From contig DASWMO010000167.1 in NCBI GenBank assembly GCA_036399715.1, positions 1-18,639 of the forward strand: a DNA stretch of 18,639 nucleotides, in the 5' to 3' direction. The notes beneath the pieces are model-generated. The model had not been told where the DNA came from, searched no databases, and worked only from the letters and a program-made list of their open reading frames with translations. The stretch comes from DASVSE01 sp036399715 (lineage in GTDB: Bacteria > Bacteroidota > Rhodothermia > Rhodothermales > Rubricoccaceae). The position numbers and the translations under genes are program-made. This document shows, piece by piece, positions 7,848-14,661 of the stretch; positions within the stretch are counted from its first letter, which is position 1, and every line of letters begins with the position of its first letter.

Positions 7848-8156
7848 ATGGACACGCAGCCGCAAGACGGGGCGCTCCAGATCGAGCTCCCCGAGGACAT
7901 CGCCGAGGGCGTCTACACCAACCTCGTCATGATCGCGCACAACCCCGAGGAGGTCGTGCTGGACTTTATCCGGGTCCTCCCGGGCGTCCCGCGCGCCCGC
8001 GTCAAGAGCCGCGTCGTCGTCACGCCGGGCCACGCCAAGCGCCTGCTGGCCGCCCTCGCGGACAACCTCTCGAAGTACGAGGCGCAGTACGGCGAGATCG
8101 GCGAGCCGCACCCGCAGCCGCAGGGCATGTTCACGATCCCCGGCGGCGAGGCCTGA
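7848..8156 (+). CDS. DUF3467 family protein
   Basis: A 102-aa cytoplasmic protein matching the DUF3467 pattern: an opening IELPEDIAEGVYTNLVMIAHNPEEVV, then a strand DFIRVLPGVPRARVKSRVVV, then a helix beginning TPGHAKRLLAALADNLSKYEAQYG. The family is common in Bacteroidota and a few other phyla; its function is not established to my knowledge. The ATG at 7848 gives the usual family length; longer in-frame extensions run into the upstream gene. It sits 23 bp after the cystathionine synthase and is probably co-transcribed. It converges on the seryl-tRNA synthetase gene with only 16 bp between stops. Confidence 0.88.
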   Translation: MDTQPQDGALQIELPEDIAEGVYTNLVMIAHNPEEVVLDFIRVLPGVPRARVKSRVVVTPGHAKRLLAALADNLSKYEAQYGEIGEPHPQPQGMFTIPGGEA

Positions 8157-8172
8157 CGGCTGGCCTCGCGGC

Positions 8173-9456
8173 TCAGCCGATCCGGTCGAAGCCGGCATAG
8201 CGGGCGAGACGCTCCGGAAGCCGGACCGAACCGTCTGCCTGCTGACCGTTCTCCAGCAGCGCCGCGACGATGCGCGGGAGCGCGAGCGCGGACCCGTTGA
8301 GCGTGTGCACGGGCTGCGGCTTGCCGCCGCCGGCCGGGCGGAAGCGGATACCCGCCCGCCGCGCCTGGTATGCCTCGAAGTTGGACACCGACGACACTTC
8401 GAGCCATCGGGCCTGACCGGCGCTCCACACCTCGAGGTCGAACTTTTTGGCGGGCGTGAACCCGAGGTCGGACTCGCACATCAGCAGCCGGCGGTAGGGC
8501 AGCCCGAGCGCCTGGATCGCCCGCTCGGCGTCGTCGCGGAGCGCGTCGAGCGCGACGTAGCTCGTGTCCGGATGGACGAAGCGGACCAACTCGACCTTGT
8601 CGAACTGGTGCAGCCGGTTCAGGCCGCGGACCTCCTTGCCGTACGAGCCCGCCTCGCGGCGGAAGCACGGCGTGTGCCCGGCGACGAGCCGCGGCAGGTC
8701 GGACTCGTCGAAGATCTCGTCGCGGTAGAGGTTCGTCAGGGGCACCTCGGCTGTCGGGACAAGAAAGAAGTCGTCGGTCTGCGCGTGGTACATCTGGCCC
8801 TCCTTGTCGGGCAGCTGGCCCGTCCCAAGCGCGCTCGCCTCGTTGACGAGAAGGGGTGGCTGGACCTCGGTGTAGCCCGCCTCGGCCGCGAGGTCCAGAA
8901 AGAGTGCGATCAGCGCCCGCTGAAGGCGTGCGCCCTGCCCGATGTAGAACGGAAATCCCGCGCCGGTCACCTTCGTGCCCCGCTCGAAGTCGACGAGGCC
9001 ATGCCGGTGCGCCAACTCCCAGTGCGGCTTCGGCTCGAAGTCGAACTCGGGCGCGTCGCCCCACTCGAAGACGACCGTGTTGCCGTCGGGGCCGTCCGGG
9101 TTGAACGGCGGGACGCTGGGGTGCAGGAGGTTGGGGATCTCGAACAGGAGCCGCCGCACGTCTGCCTCTGCGTCCCGCTCGTCGGCTTCGAGCGCCTTAA
9201 TGTCGGCCTTGGCCTGCGCGACGACCTCGCGGCGCGACGCGGCTTCGTCCTTCCGGCCGGTCTTGAACAGCTCACCGATCTCGCGCGAGGCGGCATTGGC
9301 CTGCTCTTGAAGCTCCTGGAGGCGCCCTACGGTCTCGCGGCGGCGCGCGTCGGCCGCGAGGAGAGCGTCGACCTCGGAGCCGTCGCCGGTCTTCTTGGCG
9401 AGGATGGCCGCGCGGACGCGGTCGGGGTCCGTGCGGAGCAGGTCGAGGTCGATCAT
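8173..9456 (-). CDS. serS: Seryl-tRNA synthetase
   Basis: Charges tRNA-Ser with serine; an essential class II aminoacyl-tRNA synthetase. The 427-aa protein has the N-terminal long antiparallel coiled-coil arm (about 25-105) that grips the tRNA variable arm, TAEVPL (235-240), motif 2 in FRREAGSYGK (265-274) and motif 3 in LNGSALALPRIVAALLEN (386-403). I place the start at ATG 9454-9456 because MIDLDLLRTDPDRV matches the normal family start; an ATG eight codons upstream (9480) is possible. Length is typical. The gene converges with the DUF3467 gene and diverges from the META lipoprotein gene. Confidence 0.96.
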   Translation of the reverse strand: MIDLDLLRTDPDRVRAAILAKKTGDGSEVDALLAADARRRETVGRLQELQEQANAASREIGELFKTGRKDEAASRREVVAQAKADIKALEADERDAEADVRRLLFEIPNLLHPSVPPFNPDGPDGNTVVFEWGDAPEFDFEPKPHWELAHRHGLVDFERGTKVTGAGFPFYIGQGARLQRALIALFLDLAAEAGYTEVQPPLLVNEASALGTGQLPDKEGQMYHAQTDDFFLVPTAEVPLTNLYRDEIFDESDLPRLVAGHTPCFRREAGSYGKEVRGLNRLHQFDKVELVRFVHPDTSYVALDALRDDAERAIQALGLPYRRLLMCESDLGFTPAKKFDLEVWSAGQARWLEVSSVSNFEAYQARRAGIRFRPAGGGKPQPVHTLNGSALALPRIVAALLENGQQADGSVRLPERLARYAGFDRIG

Positions 9457-9564
9457 CGCGGGGCGGGAGTGGGGCGGCAACGTGCAGACCGGGTGGGGGC
9501 GCGGACCGTGAAATCTCGGGCCACTCGCCCACGCGCCCGCGCCGGGACGCTGCCGGGGCGTCCG

Positions 9565-9572
9565 TACCTTTT
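9565..9572 (+). promoter_or_regulatory. Possible Bacteroidota-type -7 element for the META lipoprotein gene
   Basis: TACCTTTT lies 21 bp before the ATG at 9594 and fits TAnnTTTG except at the last base. It shares the CGTACCTT core with the motif before the cystathionine synthase gene. Confidence 0.35.
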
Positions 9573-9593
9573 CCGACCCCGCACCCCGACGCT

Positions 9594-10022
9594 ATGCCGC
9601 GCCTTGCACTCCTCGCCGTCCTGATGCTCGCCGGCTGCAGCGTCCGACCGACCGGCCTCGCCGCGTCGTTGCCGGGCACGACGTGGCTCGTGGACCGCAT
9701 CGTCGAGCCCGACGGGTCGGTCCGACGCGGTACTGGCGAGACGGTCGCCTTCGGGTCGGACGGGCGCATTACGCTGTCGTCGTGCAACGTGTGCTCGGGG
9801 CCCTACCGGATCACGTCGGCGGGCGTGCTGACGCTCGCGCCCGCGCTCGCATGCACGCGCCGCGGCTGCCCCGAGGGCGCGACCGAGCTGGAGCGTGAGC
9901 TCACGGGCGCGCTCCGTACGACCCGCGACGGCGAGTACCTCGTCCTGACGGCCGTCGAGGGCGGCCGCGAAGTGATTCTGCTGCCCGACGCGGCCGTGCA
10001 GCCTGAGGCCGCACCGCAATAA
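9594..10022 (+). CDS. META-domain (HslJ-like) lipoprotein
   Basis: A 142-aa predicted lipoprotein. The N-terminus is a short lipoprotein signal with lipobox LAGC (acylated Cys15), so the protein should be anchored in a membrane facing the periplasm or cell surface. From about residue 28 the sequence follows the META/HslJ pattern: GTTWLVDRIV, then a glycine-rich turn with FGSDGRITLSSCNVCSG, then a region ending in ACTRRGCP and ELTGALRTTRDGEYLVL. Four cysteines (in SSCNVCSG, ACTRRGC) could form disulphides. Family members have been linked to heat-shock and novobiocin resistance phenotypes in E. coli, but no function can be assigned here. It is monocistronic between two minus-strand genes. Confidence 0.85.
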   Translation: MPRLALLAVLMLAGCSVRPTGLAASLPGTTWLVDRIVEPDGSVRRGTGETVAFGSDGRITLSSCNVCSGPYRITSAGVLTLAPALACTRRGCPEGATELERELTGALRTTRDGEYLVLTAVEGGREVILLPDAAVQPEAAPQ

Positions 10023-10061
10023 GCCGGGGCCGCACGGCGTGCTGAGGGCGAGATCCGCCCG

Positions 10062-10991
10062 TCACCGCTCGGGCATCGGTTCGCTGAGCCGGTCGCGGAC
10101 GGCGGCGAGGGCCTCGGGGAGCGGCCGCGGACGGTAGCCCAGTTCGCTCTCGGCGCGCAGGATCAGGAGCCCGCCGCGGAGCGGACGCGGTGCGCCCGGA
10201 TGCAACTCGGCCGTCGTTGCCGCCGAGATCAGGCCGGCGTCCAGCCCAAAGACATCGGCCACGGTGTGGGCGACCGCAAGCGGCGAGACGAGCTCGCGGC
10301 CGGCGATGTGAAACAGGCCCGTCTTGCCGCCCAGGACGATGCGTGCGACGCCGTCGGCGAGGTCGTCGTCATAGGTCGGCGTGCGAAGCTGGTCCGCGGC
10401 GACGCGGACGGGCCGGCCGGCGCTCAGCTCGCGGACGAGCCAGCGGACGAGGTCGAGTCGGACAGCGGGCCCTTCGGGCACGCCGTAGACGAGCGTCGTC
10501 CGGACGACGGCCCATGCGGGCAGGCGCGAGGCGACAAGCGCGTTCTCGGCGGCGAGCTTGGTCCGGCCGTACGTGCCCGTCGGGTCCGGCCGGTCCGTCT
10601 CGCCCGACGGGCCCGCGGCGCCCGAGAACACGAAGTCCGTCGAGAGCAGGACGAGGCGCGCGCCGTAGCGGCGGCAGGCGGCGGCGAGGCCCGCCGTCGC
10701 GTCGACGTTGAGCGCCCAGCAGGCGGCGCGGTCGGCCTCGCACGCCTCGACCTGCGCCGTCCCGGCGCAGTGGACGACGACGCTGGGTGCGAAGTCCTGG
10801 AAGGCCCGCTCAACGGCCGCGGTATGGGTTACGTCGAGCGTGGTATAGCCACCCGCGAGGTCCGCGCCGGCAAAATGCGGCGCGAGGCCCGTCGCGAGCA
10901 GGTCCGCGCCGGGCCACCGTCCGAGGCGCCGGGCGACGGCCTGCCCGACGAGCCCGTTCGCTCCGGTCAGGAGCACGCGCGGCGGAATCAC
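10062..10991 (-). CDS. RmlD-like NAD(P)-dependent sugar nucleotide reductase (extended SDR)
   Basis: A 309-aa extended short-chain dehydrogenase resembling dTDP-4-dehydrorhamnose reductase. Visible features: Rossmann glycine motif TGANGLVG (9-16); HCAGTAQVEACEAD (74-87), the RmlD-type equivalent of HxAAxTxVDxxE; STDFVFSG (117-124); and the catalytic Tyr141/Lys145 pair (YGRTK). Later come VRTTLVYG and a substrate-side segment with DQLRTPTYDDDLA. The start overlaps the end of the mutase subunit gene by 4 bp, and it is the last gene of a four-gene operon. No other rhamnose genes are here, so the substrate could be another nucleotide sugar or a non-sugar compound; I would not name it rmlD. Confidence 0.85.
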   Translation of the reverse strand: MIPPRVLLTGANGLVGQAVARRLGRWPGADLLATGLAPHFAGADLAGGYTTLDVTHTAAVERAFQDFAPSVVVHCAGTAQVEACEADRAACWALNVDATAGLAAACRRYGARLVLLSTDFVFSGAAGPSGETDRPDPTGTYGRTKLAAENALVASRLPAWAVVRTTLVYGVPEGPAVRLDLVRWLVRELSAGRPVRVAADQLRTPTYDDDLADGVARIVLGGKTGLFHIAGRELVSPLAVAHTVADVFGLDAGLISAATTAELHPGAPRPLRGGLLILRAESELGYRPRPLPEALAAVRDRLSEPMPER

Positions 10992-11452
10992 GAGGTGCCC
11001 TCGGCCGGGGCCCCTGCGGTCTGCGCGCGGCGTGCGTGGACGGCCGTCCGCAGCGCCTCGGCGATCTCCGCGAGCGACGCACCGGGCGTAAACACCGCAT
11101 CGACCGTCCCGGCTGCGTGCAGGGCCGCAGCGTCATCGGGCGGGATCGTGCCGCCCGCGAAGAGCAGCACGCTCGTCATCTCAGCCGCGTCGAGGAGCGC
11201 GCGCACACGCGGCAGGACCGTTCCGTGGGCGCCGGAGAGAATCGAGACGCCGACGGCATCGACGTCCTCCTCGTCGGCTGCACGGACGACCGCCTCGGGC
11301 GTCTTGCGGAGGCCCGTGTAGACGACCTCCATGCCCGCGTCGCGGAGGGCGGCCGCGACGACCTTGGCGCCGCGGTCGTGCCCGTCGAGGCCGACCTTGG
11401 CGATCAGGACGCGGACGGGCCGCTCTGCGCCGGGCTCAGAGACTGGACTCAC
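10988..11452 (-). CDS. Methylmalonyl-CoA mutase-type B12-binding subunit
   Basis: A 154-aa stand-alone cobalamin-binding domain. The B12 signature DxHxxG is present as DGHDRG (23-28), with His25 as the lower axial ligand, followed by SILSGAHG (about 70-77) and FAGGTIPP (98-105), the conserved loops around the cofactor tail. Stand-alone subunits of this kind pair with a separate catalytic chain of methylmalonyl-CoA or isobutyryl-CoA mutase, which is not in the window. The chosen start is the GTG at 11450-11452, overlapping the TGA of the preceding gene (GTGA). It lies in an operon with an acyl-CoA thioesterase, consistent with acyl-CoA metabolism. Which acyl-CoA isomerisation it supports is not visible. 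Confidence 0.88.
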   Translation of the reverse strand: MSPVSEPGAERPVRVLIAKVGLDGHDRGAKVVAAALRDAGMEVVYTGLRKTPEAVVRAADEEDVDAVGVSILSGAHGTVLPRVRALLDAAEMTSVLLFAGGTIPPDDAAALHAAGTVDAVFTPGASLAEIAEALRTAVHARRAQTAGAPAEGTS

Positions 11453-11874
11453 GGGTAGAACCGGAGGCCAGCCGCGACACCCGCGCCGCCGTCGACGTCG
11501 GGCGTGAGGCGGATGCCCGGTGTGACCTGCCCGAAGAGCTCGAACTCGGGCGCGACGTAGACCGACAGGCCGAGAAGGGCGCTCACGCCGAGCGCGTCGT
11601 CGCCATCGCGCTTCTGGTAGAAGCCGCCGGGCCCGAAGAGGAAGCGCACGTCGGCGCCGGCCCCGCGCAGGGGCGTCTCACGGACGAGGTAGTGCGCCTG
11701 CACGAACAGGTCGTCGGAGAGGCCGACGTCGACGGCGACGCCGCCGCGGCCCCCGCCAAGCTTGATCGTGAGGCCGGTCGGGTCGCCGACGAGGCCGCCG
11801 ATGCCGACCTGCGCTGAGGCCGCCGGGGCGGCTGCGAGGCTGAGAAGCAGGACGAGAAGAGAGAGGCGGGACAT
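11449..11874 (-). CDS. Exported outer-membrane-like beta protein
   Basis: A 141-aa protein with a clear Sec signal peptide (hydrophobic residues 4-18, cleavage after SA near residue 22). The mature part is Gly-rich and built of alternating hydrophobic strands (GLTIKLGGGRGGVAVDVGLSD, FVQAHYLV, ADVRFLFGPGG, SALLGLSVYVAPEFELFGQV, GAGVAAGLRFYP), the look of a small outer-membrane beta-barrel with an aromatic-containing last strand. The start is the ATG at 11874, 4 bp after the thioesterase stop; longer frames upstream lie inside that gene. No named family is recognised. Its stop overlaps the mutase-subunit start. Confidence 0.75.
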   Translation of the reverse strand: MSRLSLLVLLLSLAAAPAASAQVGIGGLVGDPTGLTIKLGGGRGGVAVDVGLSDDLFVQAHYLVRETPLRGAGADVRFLFGPGGFYQKRDGDDALGVSALLGLSVYVAPEFELFGQVTPGIRLTPDVDGGAGVAAGLRFYP

Positions 11875-11878
11875 GGGA

Positions 11879-12430
11879 TCAGTCGGTGAGAGAGGGGAGA
11901 AGTGCGCCGAGCGAGTGCGCCTCGCCGGGTGCGAGGCGGCCCGAGAGCACGAGCCGCAGCTCGCGTCGGCGGGCGGCTGCCTCGTACCGAGCCCACTCGG
12001 CTTCCGTTTCCGGCGCGATGCGCGGAACGGGCATCGGCCGCGCATCGGCGTCGACGGCGACGAACGTGTAGTACGCCGTGTTGCACAGCCGGCGCGGGCC
12101 GCCCGTCGCGGGGCTCTCGGCGTAGACCGTCAGCCCGACCTCCATCGACGTCGTGAAGGCCCGGTTGACCACGGCCTCGATCACGACGACCTCGCCGAGG
12201 CGGATCGCGCCGCGAAAGTCGACCGAGTCCACGCTCGCCGTGACGACGGTCCGCGTCGCGTGGCGCTGGGCTGAGATCGCCGCGCAGACATCCATGAGGT
12301 GCAGCAGGCGGCCGCCCATGAGGTTGCCGAGCGTGTTGGTGTCGTTCGGCAGAACGAGCTCGGTCGTCAGGCAGGCGCTGGCCGACGGCGTTCTAGCCAG
12401 TTTGGGCGCGTTATCGTCTCGGTCCGGCAC
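11879..12430 (-). CDS. Hotdog-fold acyl-CoA thioesterase
   Basis: Hydrolyses acyl-CoA to free acid and CoA. The hotdog helix segment NDTNTLGNLMGGRLLHLMD (29-47) with catalytic Asp47 is typical of the YciA/BACH acyl-CoA thioesterases, followed by the strand ASVDSVDFRGAIRLGEVV and the conserved CNTAYYTFVAVD. The protein is 183 aa from a GTG start at 12430; no ATG is available close to the fold, so the start is uncertain by some residues. The first ~20 residues (Asp/Arg/Ala-rich) may be non-native, because a recombinase gene begins just upstream on the other strand. It heads the minus-strand operon with the outer-membrane-like protein, mutase subunit and reductase. Confidence 0.87.
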   Translation of the reverse strand: MPDRDDNAPKLARTPSASACLTTELVLPNDTNTLGNLMGGRLLHLMDVCAAISAQRHATRTVVTASVDSVDFRGAIRLGEVVVIEAVVNRAFTTSMEVGLTVYAESPATGGPRRLCNTAYYTFVAVDADARPMPVPRIAPETEAEWARYEAAARRRELRLVLSGRLAPGEAHSLGALLPSLTD

Positions 12431-12445
12431 GTTCGCGGGTTCGCC

Positions 12446-12497
12446 TGTGACGTGGTTTGTGACGTGAGCCGCGCCGTGCAGCCATCGCTGTGACGTG
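12446..12497 (+). repeat. Three direct copies of TGTGACGTG before the recombinase gene
   Basis: Identical 9-mers lie at 12446-12454, 12458-12466 and 12489-12497, with start spacings of 12 and 31 bp. They fill the gap between the divergent thioesterase and recombinase genes. Direct repeats beside a tyrosine recombinase could be arm-type recombinase sites or operators for either gene; nothing in the sequence decides between these. Confidence 0.6.
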
Positions 12498-12532
12498 TGA
12501 GGGGTCGAAGCCTGCCCGACTCGGGCAACCCG

Positions 12533-13591
12533 ATGGCCTCGCTTCTCTGCCGCTCCGGAAACTACTACGCCACCTTCGCCGACTCCCGGCGGACTCCTGC
12601 CCAACGCCGCCTCTCGCTCCACACAACGAACAAGCGGGCCGCCGAACGGATGCTCCGGCGTCTCGCCGACGGGTATTCGGAGGGAGCTTTCGACCCGTGG
12701 GTTCACACGCCTGCCGACTTCCTTGCACCGGAACGGGAGCCTGAGCCCCAAAAGCTCGGCCCGGCTCTCGCCCTCTACTTCGCCCGGAAAGGCCTCGCCG
12801 CTTCGACGGAGCGGAGTTACCGGAGCCGCCTCGGTCGTTTCGTCGCTTCGGTAGGGGAGGGCCGCCCTCTCGCCGCTGTTACGCGGGCCGAAGTTCAGGC
12901 CTGGATCGACGCCTCGCTGGACCCGCTTACGGCCGAATCAGACTTGACGGCGATCAAATCATTCTTTCGGTTCTGCCGGGATGCCGAATGGACCAAGGCA
13001 GATCCGGCCGGGCGTGTTGCCAAGCCAAAGGCTCCGCCTCGCCTCCCGCGCGCAGTTGAAGACGACGAACTAGGGGCGCTCCTCGCGGCAATACGTCCCG
13101 GCCGCGTGTGGTGTCGCCCCGTCTTTGAGTTCGCGGCCTTGACGGGTCTTCGCTGCTCTGAACTGGCGCGGCTCCAGTGGGAAGACGTGGACTTCACCCA
13201 CCGCTTGCTCCGGATCGAGACGCAAAAGAACGGTCTGGCCCAGACACAGCCGATTAGCCGAACCGCCGCTGCGTTGCTCGACTCATTGGAACGCCGGGGG
13301 CAGTACGTGTTCACTTCACCTGCCGAGGTGAAAGAGGGTGAACGGAACGTAATGGCATGGGCCGCACAGATTCAGCGGACGTTTCGGCTGGCGAAGGAGA
13401 AAGCCGGCATCAGGCGGCGGATCACGCCGCATGGCCTAAGGCACCGTTATTGCACTAAGCTTGCCGAGGCCGGAGCCAATGCCTTCACGATTCAGGCGGC
13501 GGCTCGGCATTCGGACGTGCAGACCTCCGCGCGCTACGTCAGCATCTCGAACCAGAAGCTGAGCGCGGAGCTGGACGCCGTGTTTGGTTGA
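12533..13591 (+). CDS. Phage/XerD-type tyrosine recombinase (not IntI)
   Basis: A 352-aa site-specific recombinase with all catalytic residues: Arg207 (TGLRCSEL), Lys232 (ETQKNG), His300-x-x-Arg303 (HGLRHRY), His326 (ARHSD) and Tyr335 (SARYVSIS). Residues 1-57 resemble an arm-type or AP2-like N-domain (SGNYYATFADS ... AFDPW), and about 75-165 is the SAM-like core-binding domain. I prefer ATG 12533, since MASLLCRSGNYYATF matches the usual start of such integrases; a GTG at 12497 would add 12 residues. There is no extra helix region between HxxR and the second patch of the kind that marks integron integrases. Codon use is less GC-biased than that of the flanking genes, with AAA, TTT and ATT common, suggesting recent arrival. 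It is a hit-and-stay integrase at the start of an accessory region. Confidence 0.9.
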   Translation: MASLLCRSGNYYATFADSRRTPAQRRLSLHTTNKRAAERMLRRLADGYSEGAFDPWVHTPADFLAPEREPEPQKLGPALALYFARKGLAASTERSYRSRLGRFVASVGEGRPLAAVTRAEVQAWIDASLDPLTAESDLTAIKSFFRFCRDAEWTKADPAGRVAKPKAPPRLPRAVEDDELGALLAAIRPGRVWCRPVFEFAALTGLRCSELARLQWEDVDFTHRLLRIETQKNGLAQTQPISRTAAALLDSLERRGQYVFTSPAEVKEGERNVMAWAAQIQRTFRLAKEKAGIRRRITPHGLRHRYCTKLAEAGANAFTIQAAARHSDVQTSARYVSISNQKLSAELDAVFG

Positions 13592-13620
13592 CATGCCGTG
13601 TCGCGGTCGCTCAGATGTAC

Positions 13621-13649
13621 GGCTGCAGGCTGCCGCTGAACCTGCAGCC
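13621..13649 (+). terminator. Hairpin downstream of the recombinase, possible terminator
   Basis: GGCTGCAGG (13621-13629) and CCTGCAGCC (13641-13649) are perfect 9-bp inverted repeats with an 11-nt loop, 29 bp after the recombinase stop. Only a weak T-rich stretch follows (CATCTTTC), so termination is plausible but not certain. Confidence 0.4.
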
Positions 13650-13651
13650 CC

Positions 13652-13819
13652 ATCTTTCAGGGCTCCAACAACCAGATCGTCGGCGCAGCCGGCGAGGGAT
13701 TCAGCTCGAAGCAGAAGTGCTTGGACAGCATCTCGCTCGCTAAGTCGAACGCGAGTGCACCGGTCGTAGCCAACACGGTCGTCACCAGCCAGTCTAGCTC
13801 CTGGCGGCTTTGTTCTTGA
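13652..13819 (+). pseudogene. 3' remnant of a DUF1508 (YegP-like) gene
   Basis: A frame ending at TGA 13817-13819 encodes a stretch reading FQGSNNQIVGAAGEGFSSKQ, then CLDSISLAKSNASAPVV. This matches the repeat unit of DUF1508 proteins such as YegP (F-x-x-x-x-N-x-Q-I-[IV]-G, then a GE/SE-Y/F turn, then a helix with two or three conserved small residues and K-x-N). There is no start codon: an in-frame TGA lies at 13637-13639, so the N-terminal part is missing. The gene was apparently cut off by the recombination events that built this region. The following terminator probably belonged to it. Confidence 0.55.
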
Positions 13820-13853
13820 GGTGCCCCCGCTGACGGGGGCGCCCTTCTTGTTT
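13820..13853 (+). terminator. Rho-independent terminator
   Basis: A 10-bp stem (GGTGCCCCCG with CGGGGGCGCC, one G-T pair) and a CTGA loop, followed by CTTCTTGTTT. It starts one base after the stop of the DUF1508 remnant, the natural place for that gene's terminator. Confidence 0.75.
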
Positions 13854-13946
13854 GGGCACTCGCCCATCACGGTCACACAGCGCTACATGCACCTCTCGCC
13901 GGCCGGCCTTGCTTCCCAGATCATGGCAGCCTTTTCTACGTCATGA
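13854..13946 (+). pseudogene. C-terminal remnant of a third tyrosine recombinase
   Basis: The frame from 13854 to TGA 13944-13946 reads GHSPITVTQRYMHLSPAGLA and about ten more residues. GHSxxxxTxRYxHL is the hallmark end of tyrosine recombinases, carrying the last catalytic His and the nucleophilic Tyr. All earlier catalytic residues are absent, because a terminator hairpin sits directly in front. It differs from the matching segments of both intact recombinases in the window, so it comes from a third enzyme. Confidence 0.75.
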
Positions 13947-14357
13947 ACGCGCAAGCTGAGCGCCCTGCCACGATGCGAGACGTGTCAGGGACTTGGCTAA
14001 AGGGATGGCGTTGTCGCGGTGGTCCGCTTATGGTATGCCGGACTTGCTGAACCCCAATCGGCCAGACAGATCAAATTTCGTGTACGCACGATGTGCTCTA
14101 TGTTAGACACCGTATGCGTACGTACCTATTCCTCCTCTGGCATCCCATCTCTCCTTCCCCCTTCCTCCCTCGTCCTCCTCGCTCTCCCTCGCCTTCTCTC
14201 TTCCTCATGCTCTCGCACTCCAGCCCTTCTGAAAGGGCGCGCGGTAATCGGCCTCGTTAGACCTGCGGAGGCTTGGCAAGCTTGCCGTGATGCCTGGTTT
14301 TGGAGTCTCACCGTGAGACTTTTTTCGTGTTCCGTGGCCGTCCGCTTGAACGACCTT
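13947..14357. other. Gene-free stretch with pyrimidine tract and hairpins
   Basis: I see no convincing gene here. From about 14126 to 14230 the + strand is almost all C and T. Then come a hairpin at 14223-14238 (GCCCTT/AAGGGC, CTGA loop), a 12-bp palindrome GGCAAGCTTGCC (14275-14286) and a terminator-like hairpin (14304-14325). Open frames across it have no family features and low-complexity Ser/Leu/Pro composition. Confidence 0.6.
14304..14325 (+). terminator. Terminator-like hairpin with T-run
   Basis: AGTCTCAC (14304-14311) pairs with GTGAGACT (14313-14320), followed by six T (14320-14325). It would end rightward transcription entering from the recombination scar, before the leftward cassette genes. 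No obvious gene upstream uses it, so it may end a small RNA or insulate the array. Confidence 0.6.
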
Positions 14358-14645
14358 CTAACCGAGAGCACCCGGCCGATGGAGGGCTCGCCAAGCCCCG
14401 TACCCGAGGGCGCCCTCGAGGACGAGCGCTACAGCGGCTCCAGAGGGACGGCCGCTCCACGCGAACGTGAGCCCGACGTTCAAACAGACCGCCGCGAAAC
14501 CGGCAAGGAAGCCGCCACCGAGCCGCCGGCCGAGTGAGATGCGCCGGAGGAGGGCGACGGCGAGGAGGGGCGGGCCGAGAACGGCAGCGGCCATGCCGAG
14601 GATGACGGGCCAGTTGGGGGAGAGCAGACCGGCGGCGAGAATCAC
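14358..14645 (-). CDS. Cassette gene 1: small membrane protein
   Basis: A 95-aa protein starting at GTG 14643-14645, 16 bp inside the cassette from its AAC/GTT core. Three hydrophobic helices are visible (about 13-33, 44-63 and 69-87), linked by a short basic loop RRISLGRRLGG, so an inner-membrane protein is likely. I recognise no family. Its upstream boundary is an attC-like site (14657-14718), but the matching inverted repeat expected after the stop (TAG 14358-14360) is missing. It is the distal cassette of the array and seems to have lost its own attC. Whether it is still expressed depends on read-through along the array. Confidence 0.6.
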   Translation of the reverse strand: MILAAGLLSPNWPVILGMAAAVLGPPLLAVALLRRISLGRRLGGGFLAGFAAVCLNVGLTFAWSGRPSGAAVALVLEGALGYGAWRALHRPGALG

Positions 14646-14661
14646 AAGCTCAGCGGGTGCG

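Noticed and set aside
8305..9624. Long + strand frame opposite seryl-tRNA synthetase
   Set aside because: It is the antisense shadow of a certain synthetase gene, low in complexity and without recognisable domains.
12533..13591. The recombinase as the integron integrase IntI
   Set aside because: It has the general tyrosine recombinase residues but not the IntI-specific extra segment near the HxxR box. It sits at the distal end of the array, whereas intI should be at the attI end, to the right.
13436..13876. Minus-strand frame across the recombinase end, hairpin, DUF1508 remnant and terminator
   Set aside because: It overlaps four separate + strand features and has no family pattern.
14104..14257. 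Two GTTAGAC strings (14104, 14251) as an attC pair for cassette 1
   Set aside because: Both are in the same orientation with no matching AAC core, no shared arms, and they do not match the GTTCTGC core expected from cassette 1's other end.
14019..14537. 172-aa + strand frame spanning the pyrimidine tract and cassette gene 1
   Set aside because: The product is Ser/Leu/Pro-rich because of the C/T tract, runs antisense through cassette gene 1 and crosses a terminator hairpin.
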